Below, in pieces: positions 56,640 through 64,000 of a DNA stretch of 64,000 nt. How positions within the stretch are numbered: position 1 is the stretch's first letter; every line of letters starts with the position of its first letter. Below the pieces are notes generated by a model. The model did not search any database. It saw only the letters and a program-made list of their open reading frames with translations, and was not told the DNA's origin. This DNA is from Setophaga petechia (taxonomy: Eukaryota; Chordata; Aves; Passeriformes; Parulidae). The translations under genes and the position numbers were made by a program. Location: assembly GCA_024362935.1 (NCBI GenBank), contig JANCRA010000067.1:103501-167500 (forward strand). The letters run 5' to 3'.

Positions 56640-58235
56640 TTATCGATTTCATATTCCTGGGATGTGGGAATTAACCTTGGAGCGAGATGGGAATTGTGCT
56701 TGGAAATCCCAGAATATGGGAATTGGCCTTGGAGCAAGTGGGGATACGAGGTGGGAGCAGTGTGTTCAGAAATGCAAAATGTGGGAATGAGCCTTGGAGT
56801 GAGCAGGGGATGGGATGGGAATGTTGTGCTCAGGAATTCCAAAATGTGGGAATTAGCTCTGCCCTGGAGTGAGAGAGGGGGATGGGATGGGAATATTGTG
56901 CTCAGGAATTCCAAAATGTGGGGAATTAGTCTTGGAGTGAGCAGGGGATGGGATGGGAATATTGTATCAGAAATCATAAAAATGTGGGAATTAGCTCTTC
57001 CTTGGAGTGAATATTATTCTCAGAAATCATAAAATGTGGGAATTAACTCTGCCTTGGAGTGAGAAGGGGATGAGATGGGAATATGATTCTCAGGAAATCA
57101 TAAAATGTGGGAATTAACTGAGCAAACAGGGGGTTGGGATGGGAATATTGTGCTCAGGAATTCCAGAATGTGGGAATTATCTTTGACTTGGAGTGAGAAG
57201 TGGGGGTGAGATGGGAATATTGTGCTCAGAAGTCATAAAATGTGGGAATTAGCTCTGCCTCAGAGTGAGAGAGGGGGATGGGATGGGATGGGATGGGATG
57301 GGATGATGGGATGGGATGGGAATATTGTGCTCAGGGAATTCCAAAATGTGGAAATTAGCACTGCCATGGAGTGAGCAGGGGATGGGAATATTGTGCTCAG
57401 AAATCATAAAATGTGGGAATTAACTCTGCCTTGGAGCAAACAGGGGGTTGGGATGGGAATATTGTGCTCAAAAATCCCAGAAATGTGGGAATTATCTCTG
57501 CCTTGGAGTGAGCAGGGGATGGGATGGGAATATTGTATCAGAAATCATAAAAATGTGGGAATTAGCTCTTCCTTGGAGCGAATATTATTCTCAGAAATCA
57601 TAAAATGTGGGAATTAAGTCTGCCTTGGAGTGAGAAGGGGGGTTGGGATGGGAATATTGTGTTCAAAAATCCCAGAATGTGGGAATTAGTCTTGGAGTGA
57701 GCAAGGGATGGGATGGGAATATTGTATCAGAAATCATAAAATGAGGGATTTAGCTCTGCCTTGGAGCGAATATTATTCTCAGAAATCATAAAATGTGGGA
57801 ATTAACTCTGCCTTGGAGCAAACAGGGGATGGGATGGGAATATTGTATCAGAAATCATAAAATGTGGGAATTAACTCAGCCTTGGAGCGAGAGAGGGGAA
57901 TGGGATGGGATGGGGTGGGATGGGAATATTGTGCTCAGGAATTCCAGAATGTGGAAATTAACACTGCCATGGAGTGAGAAGGGGATGAGATGGGAATATT
58001 AATCTCAGAAATCATAAAATGTGGGGAATTAACTCTGCCTTGGAGCAAACAGGGGGTTGGGATGGGAATATTGTGCTCAGGAATTCCAGAATGTGGGAAT
58101 TAGCTCTGCCTTGGAGTGAGAGAGGGGAAACGGGATGGGATGGGATGGGAATATTGTGCTCAGGAATTCCAGAATGTGGGAATTAACTCTGCCTTGGAGC
58201 AAACAGGGGGATGGGATGGGAACATTGTGCTCAGA
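56640..58235. repeat. 65-110 bp minisatellite, about 20 copies
   Basis: The unit contains AATGTGGGAATTAGCTCTGC, CTTGGAGTGAGCAGGGGATG, GGATGGGAATATTGTGCTCA and GGAATTCCAG or AATCATAAA. A local GGGAT pentamer run lies near 57275-57310. Confidence 0.95.
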
Positions 58236-58244
58236 AAAGTGCTC

Positions 58245-58302
58245 AACATTCCCACTTTTCCCACTTTTCCCACTTTTCCCACTTTTCCCACTTTTCCCCC
58301 TA
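58245..58302. repeat. CCCACTTTT short tandem repeat
   Basis: About five to six units of TTCCCACTTT directly after the preceding array. Confidence 0.9.
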
Positions 58303-58964
58303 AATCTCCTCTCAGGGGCTGTGCAGGAAAATCCTTCTCCCTGCTCTGAACTTCTGGAAAAGTCCAACTCTGGCAGCAGAGATGGATCTCAGGAGAATCC
58401 CCTGGAGCCCTGGGCCCTCCAGAGCAGTTGTGGAATTATTTAATCTGAATTAGACCTAAAACCAGGGGAAAGTGGGAACATCCTGTGAAAACATCAGGAC
58501 CTTCCCCCTGCACCAGCAGCTCTTTTCCCTATCCCCTTCTTGGGTTTCTGTCCCAAATCCCATAGGGATCCCTCCCTCTGGAATTATATTTTTACAGCCT
58601 GTGGATGCTGGGATCAGCTCTAAAAGCTGATCCTGGGATGATTCCCGAAATTTGGGGAGATTCCAGAACCTTCACTCTGTAATCCCATCCCTCCTCTTTT
58701 CCACTGGTGTCTCATCCAAATTTGAGTTTGAGATCCCTGGAGAGCCACCCTGAGGAAAAGCCCTGGTGATTCTGGTGGGTGGAATGATTGGAAAAGTTCC
58801 AATCCTTGGAAATCCCTGGATTGCTGCAGTGAAGGGGAGACCCCCATAAATCCCCGAAATTTTAATTTTTAGGTTCAAAAGAAGAACCTAAAAAGAAGAT
58901 CCAGGGTAAGAAACAAAGGAGAGAAAAGAGGAAAATGGGGACACAGGTGGAATCCAAGGAATAT
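58303..58964. other. Unique sequence
   Basis: No exon, element or tandem repeat was recognised. Confidence 0.4.
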
Positions 58965-59601
58965 TTCATATATATATTATATTTATTATAGTGAATATAT
59001 ATATATATGAATATATATAATATATATATGAATATTATATATATGAATATATAATATATATATTATATATATGAATATTATATATATGAAATATATAATA
59101 TATATAATATATATTATAAGATATATAATTATATATATTATAATATATATAATATATATTATAATATATATAATATATTATATATATATATATATAATAT
59201 ATATAATATATTATATATATAATATATATATAATATATTATAATATATATAATATATATTATAATATATATATATAATATAATATATATAATATATATTA
59301 TATATATATGAATATTATATATATGAATATATAATATATATAATATATATTATAATAGATAATAATTATATATTATATATATAGTATATATAATATATAT
59401 AATATATATTATAATATATATTATAATATATATAATTATTATATATTATTATATATATTATAATTATATATATATATATAATTATAATATATATAATAAT
59501 ATATAATAATTATATATTATAATTATATTATATATAATAATATATATAATAATATTATTATTATTATATAATTATAATATATATTATATATTATATAATA
59601 A

Positions 59602-59680
<79 letters not shown>

Positions 59681-59712
59681 ATGTATATTATATATTATAC
59701 ATATATAATATT
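58965..59712. repeat. TA-rich low-complexity tract, about 750 bp
   Basis: Almost only A and T: ATATATTATA words with occasional GAATAT near the start and a pure TA run near 59610-59675. It can form cruciforms, and its length may not be reliable in an assembly. Confidence 0.98.
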
Positions 59713-60305
59713 TGGTCTCAGCAAGGATAAACTTTTTCCTGGTGAAATGAGCTATAAATCATTGGAAAAAATAACAATTAAAAGCCGTTTTAAAAATGAT
59801 ATTTCCTGTTTAAAGCCTGGGATTGAATATTTCACCTCATAAAAGCCAATGCTCCTCCTGGATCTCCACAATCCGTTGGCTCTGGGTTGGGCACAGGACA
59901 CAGCCCAGATTTCCCCCTGGAGCAGGATCCCACCTAATTCCTTGCATGGATTGGTGTCGATGGAAAACCCAACCCCAGCTCGTCAGAATCCTTCAAACCA
60001 GGGCAAAATGTTCAAAATCCTTCAAACCAGGGCAAAATGTCCCAAAAAGCCAGCAGGGAAATATTTCCTTTAATTTCAGCCCTGTTCCTTTTTCTTCATC
60101 TGTCGAGAAAACATCCCCACCTTTCAAATTCTGTTTGTTCTTCCCCTGTTATCCAGGCAAATTTCAGTCACAAGGACAATTCCTTGGATTTCAAAAAAAT
60201 TTATGGGAGTTTCTGGGAATTCCATGAGGGAATCTCAGTGATTTTTGGCTCTGGTTTGTTGTTCCATTTTCTTGTTCCATTTCTCTGTGTGCGTCAGAGG
60301 ATATA
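59713..60305. other. Unique sequence
   Basis: Nothing recognised except a short duplicated phrase (AATCCTTCAAACCAGGGCAA) near 59990 and 60017. Confidence 0.4.
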
Positions 60306-60309
60306 AATA

Positions 60310-60690
60310 AATATATTTCAGAATATTCCTAAGGAATTTTTTCCATAATATCCCCAAATATATTTTACATAATTTTCCTAAGTATATTTTTCCATAGTAT
60401 TCCTAAATATATTTTCCATAATATTTCTAGGTATATTTTTCCATAATATTCCTAAATGTGTTTTCCATAATATTTTAAAATATATTTTCCATAATATTCC
60501 TAAGTATATTATACATTATATTCCTAAGTATATTCTCCATAATATTCCTAAATATATTTTCCATAATATTCCTAAGTATATTTTCCATTATATTCCTAAA
60601 TATATTTTTCCATAATATTCCTAAGTATATTTTTCCATAATATTCCTAAATGTGTTTTCCATTATATTTTTAAATATATTTTCCCTATTT
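60310..60690. repeat. About 26-bp AT-rich minisatellite, roughly 13 copies
   Basis: The unit is CCATAATATTCCTAAATATATTTT with CTAAGTATATT and TTTTTCC variants. Confidence 0.95.
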
Positions 60691-60824
60691 GCAACTGTCA
60701 GGATCAGAATTCCAGCATGAAGTGGATCAGAATTCCAGCATGAAATGGATTGGATTAAGTACAGACATCTAAATTTTCCTAATAATCTGTTTTCTTCCAT
60801 GTCAGTGGAGCCTCAGGGTGAGTA

Positions 60825-61130
60825 GAATCCCATCCATCCTAAAACGGAATGATTTAGGAATGAGTCCATCCATCCTAAAATGGAATGATTTAGGAATGAG
60901 TCCATCCATCCTAAAACGGAATGATTTAGGAATGAGGCCCATCCATCCTAAAATGGAATGATTTAGGAATGAGCCCATCCATCCTAAAATGGAATGATTT
61001 AGGAATGAGCCCATCCATCCTAAAATGGAATGATTTAGGAATGAGCCCATCCATCCTAAAATCCAATCCTAAGGTTGGAGAAGACTCCAAGATCATCGAA
61101 TCCTTTGGTGTCCATCAAATCCAGGACAAA
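60825..61130 (-). mobile_element. CR1-like 3' tail with an expanded 36-bp array
   Basis: Seven units of CCCATCCATCCTAAAATGGA, ATGATTTAGGAATGAG (60825-61070) lead into AAGGTTGGAGAAGACTCCAA, GATCATCGAATCC, which resembles a minus-oriented CR1 end. The array is certain; the CR1 assignment is less so. Confidence 0.65.
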
Positions 61131-61269
61131 GTGCTGGGGTGGATTTCTGGAGTTTTTCTCAAATTGTTGCTTTTCATAAAGAGTTTGGTTTTCTGATCAA
61201 GTTAAACCAAAGGGGTTTTTTTTTCCCCTTCCAGAATCTTCTCCATATCCACCACTGTTCCCAGGTTTT

Positions 61270-61620
61270 GGGATAAGGAGGAGGAATGGGAAGGGACCTT
61301 CAAGCTCATCCCATTCCATCCCATTCCATGGCAGGGACACCTCCCACTGCCCCAGGGTGCTCCAGCCTGGCCTTGGGCATTCCAGGGATCCAGGGGCAGC
61401 CACAGCTGCTCTGGGAATTCCATCCCAGCCAGGAATTCCCAATTCCCAATCTCCCACCCATCCCTGCCCTCTGGCAGTGGGAGCCATTCCCTGTGTCCTG
61501 TCCCTCCATCCCTTGTCCCCAGTCCCTCTCCAGCTCTCCTGGAGCCCCTCCAGGCCCTGCCAGGGGCTCTGAGCTCTCCCTGGAGCCTTCTCCAGGCTGA
61601 ACAATCCCAAATTTCCCAGC
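61270..61620 (-). mobile_element. CR1 LINE 3' fragment, minus orientation
   Basis: GGGAAGGGACCTTCAAGCTC, CATGGCAGGGACACCTCCCA, GGGGCAGCCACAGCTGCTCT, CTCCCTGGAGCCTTCTCCAG and GCTGAACAATCCCAAATTTC are present. The final part matches the CR1 region just 5' of that seen in the other copies. Confidence 0.92.
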
Positions 61621-62370
61621 CTTTCACACTTATTCCCATTTTCTTTCCCAGTTTTGTGCTCTACCCCTCCCACAGGAGCTGGTGCCCCTCTCCCCTTTGG
61701 ATGCAGCTTTAGCTCCATTTTTCCTTTTCCCTCTCTCACCCCCAATTTGCAATTTTCCCTTCCCAGCACCAAAACCATACCACTCTCTCCTTTCTCTCCT
61801 CCTTCCTGAAGACAAGAATTAACTAAGAAAAAATAATTAATTCCTAAAAAATAATTAGGAATTTAATTTTTTTTTAAAATTACCACCACCAGTCACTCCC
61901 CTTTTCCCCTTCCCCCCTCCTGCTCTCCTTCTCCCCCTGCCATCCCCACTCCTGGAACATAAATCATTTTCTGTGGTCTGCAGCTCAGCTGGAAAAACCA
62001 ACCAGCCGGGTCTGTAATGTCACCAGCATCTCATTTAGGGGATTTATGGGGTCTGGCCTTAAGCACTTGCTGCTTTACAGCCTGTGAGTTCACTCCTGCA
62101 GGAATTCCCTCTGGATTCCACCTCCTTACCCCTGACTCCGGCTGATCTTGGGAATTTTCAAAAGGAAAATGGGATTTCAGCTTTGTTTCTGTCCCTGGCT
62201 GGTGCTAAAGAGGACCACAGCACATTCCTGCAGCTGGGAAGGGCCTGGAATTGGGATGTGCTGGGTGCAGGAACAAATGAAATAATTATCCATTTGTACA
62301 ATGGATAATTATAAATCCATTCAATGTGGAATGGATATATAATAATATAATAATATAATAATCCACCTTA
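61621..62370. other. Unique sequence
   Basis: A C/T-rich stretch is at 61890-61940. A block at 61950-62100 (AAACCAACCAGCCGGGTCTG, TCATTTAGGGGATTTATGGG) looks unlike any repeat here. An ATAATATAATAAT run lies near 62340. Confidence 0.4.
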
Positions 62371-62384
62371 AAATTATAAGGTGG

Positions 62385-62720
62385 ATTTGTCGAGGTTCAC
62401 ACATTGAGTGGGAAGAGCGTGGCTGCCCCTTCCTTTGGTATCACTCTGAGTTTTCTGATTTTCCTTCAGTTTTCTTTGTTCTTCCTTGTTATCCAGGCAA
62501 ATGTGTCGAGGTTCACACATTGAGAGGTGAGAACGTGGCTGCCCCTTCCTTTGATCTCCCTCTGTGTTTTCAGATTTTCCTTCAGTTTTCTTTGTTCTTC
62601 CTTGTTATCCAGGAAAATGTGTCGAGGTTCACACATTGAGAGGGAAGAAGCTGCTCCTTCCTTTGGGCTCCCTCTGAGTTTTCTGATTTTCCTTCAGTTT
62701 TCTTATTTTCCTTCGAGTCT
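62385..62720. repeat. About 115-bp tandem repeat, three copies
   Basis: GTGTCGAGGTTCACACATTG, AGAGGGAAGAAGCTGCTCCT and TTTCCTTCAGTTTTCTTTGT, CTTCCTTGTTATCCAGG recur near 62390, 62505 and 62620. Confidence 0.9.
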
Positions 62721-62799
62721 TTCCCAGTGCCTGGAATTGTCAGGGAGAAGGGAATCACCAAGCTGTCACTCCCTGCAGAGAACAGAGGAAGGATGAGGT

Positions 62800-64000
62800 G
62801 AAATTCGGGTTGGATTCCATGATTCTGGAAGTCTTTTCCAGCTGAAATGATCCTGTGATCCTGTGATTCTGTGATCTTCTTAAAGTTCTCATCCACCTTC
62901 TCCATGTTCTCATCTGTCCTGTCAGAGTTTGGACTCCAAGATCCTGGAGATCTTTTCCAGCTGAAATGATTCTGTGGTTCTGGGATCACCTCCATGTTCT
63001 CATCCACCTTTTCCATGTTCTCAGTCATCTTCATCTTCTTCCCACCCCACAGGTGGGATTCATGAAGATCTTTTCCAACTGAAATGATCCTATGATCCTG
63101 TGATCTCCATGTTCTCATCCACCTTTTCCGTGTTCTCAGTCATGTCCATCACAGGTTGGTCTCCACGATCCTGGAGATCTTTTCCAACCAAAACCTTTCT
63201 GTGATTTCCTCCAATTTTGTAGCCACCTTCTCCATGTTCTCATCCATCTTCTGTCACAGGTTGGATTCCATGATCCTGGAAGTCTTTTCCAGCTGAAATG
63301 ATCCTGTGATTCTGTGATTCTGTGATCTTCTCAAAGTTCTCATCCACCTTCTCCGTGTTCTCATCTGTCCTGTCAGAGTCTGGACTCCAAGATCCTGGAG
63401 ATCTTTTCCAGCTGAAATGATTCTCTGGTTCTGGGATCACTTCCATGTTCTCATCCACCTTCTCCATGTTCTCATCCATCTTCTGTCACAGGTTGGATCC
63501 CATGATCCTGGGAGTCTTCTCCAGCTGAAGTGATCCTATGATCCTGTAATTCTGTGATCTTCTCAAAGTTCTCATCCACCTTCTCCATGTTCTCATCTGT
63601 CCTGTCAGAGTTTGGACTCCAAGATCCTGGAGATCTTTTCCAGTTGAAATGATTCTGTGGTTCTGGGATCACCTCCATGTTCTCATCCACCTTTTCCATG
63701 TTCTCAGGCATCTTCATCACAGGTGGGATTCATGAAGATCTTTTCCAGCTGAAATGATCCCATGATCCTGTGATCTCCATGTTCTCATCCACCTTTTCCA
63801 TGTTCTCAGTCATGTCCATCACAGGTTGGTCTCCAAGATCCTGGAGATCTTTTCCAACCAAAATGTTTCTGTGATCTCCTCCAATTTCTTAGCCACCTTC
63901 TCCATGTTCTCATCCATCTTCTGTCACAGGTTGGAGTCCATGATCCTGGAAGTCTTTTCCAGCTGAAATGATCCTACGATCCTGTAATTCAGTGATCTTC
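62800..64000 (+). repeat. Composite tandem repeat built on CR1-like tails, running off the window
   Basis: Units contain AGGTTGGATTCCATGATCCT, GGAAGTCTTTTCCAGCTGAA, ATGATCCTGTGATTCTGTGA (a CR1-like 3' tail) and CTCATCCACCTTCTCCATGT. Larger blocks of about 240 bp recur near 62890, 63345 and 63585. The array is cut by the window end. Confidence 0.9.

Overview
This is vertebrate nuclear DNA, almost certainly from a songbird (passerine). It has split genes with GT-AG introns, many 5'-truncated CR1 LINE 3' ends, LTR pieces that I recognise from songbird genomes, and a very high load of tandem repeats. There is no sign of bacterial, plasmid or phage organisation. The long open frames on both strands between the exons are almost all minisatellites with no stop codon in the unit.

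Two genes are supported, arranged head to head around a CpG-rich promoter at about 8.2-8.6 kb. Leftwards on the minus strand is the first coding exon of JMJD4 (5520-5778); the rest of that gene lies left of the window. Rightwards on the plus strand is all of SNAP47: a likely noncoding exon ending at 8580, a probable small start exon ending at 15128, and coding exons at 18266-18818, 20931-21415, 28166-28287 and 32511-32657 (stop). The exon phases join without error into a 415-residue core protein, or 440-446 residues with the start exon. The same pair is adjacent and divergent in mammals.

Layout: 1-3.8 kb is a 1,038-bp higher-order satellite. 4.0-5.5 kb is a tandem repeat in the JMJD4 intron that carries copies of the JMJD4 exon end. 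6.3-8.2 kb is a 60-bp minisatellite next to the promoter. 8.6-18.2 kb is the SNAP47 5' intron region, with G-rich and other arrays, a solo LTR and CR1. 18.3-32.7 kb holds the SNAP47 coding exons, with introns expanded by arrays. 32.8-34.9 kb is a minisatellite just after the stop codon. 35-64 kb holds no recognisable gene, only CR1 fragments, many arrays, an inverted pair of LTR-like elements and a few stretches of unique sequence.

The most unusual feature is a recurrent architecture. At four separate exon 3' ends (JMJD4 exon, SNAP47 start exon, SNAP47 exon 3, SNAP47 exon 4) the tandem repeat in the following intron begins with the exon end plus its splice donor, so copies of the donor run into the intron in the direction of transcription. 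After SNAP47 exon 4 the array holds roughly 50 near-identical CAG|GTAAAA donor sites, and the first decoys would extend the SNARE protein in frame by 12-residue blocks. A second set of arrays appears to grow from CR1 3' tails.
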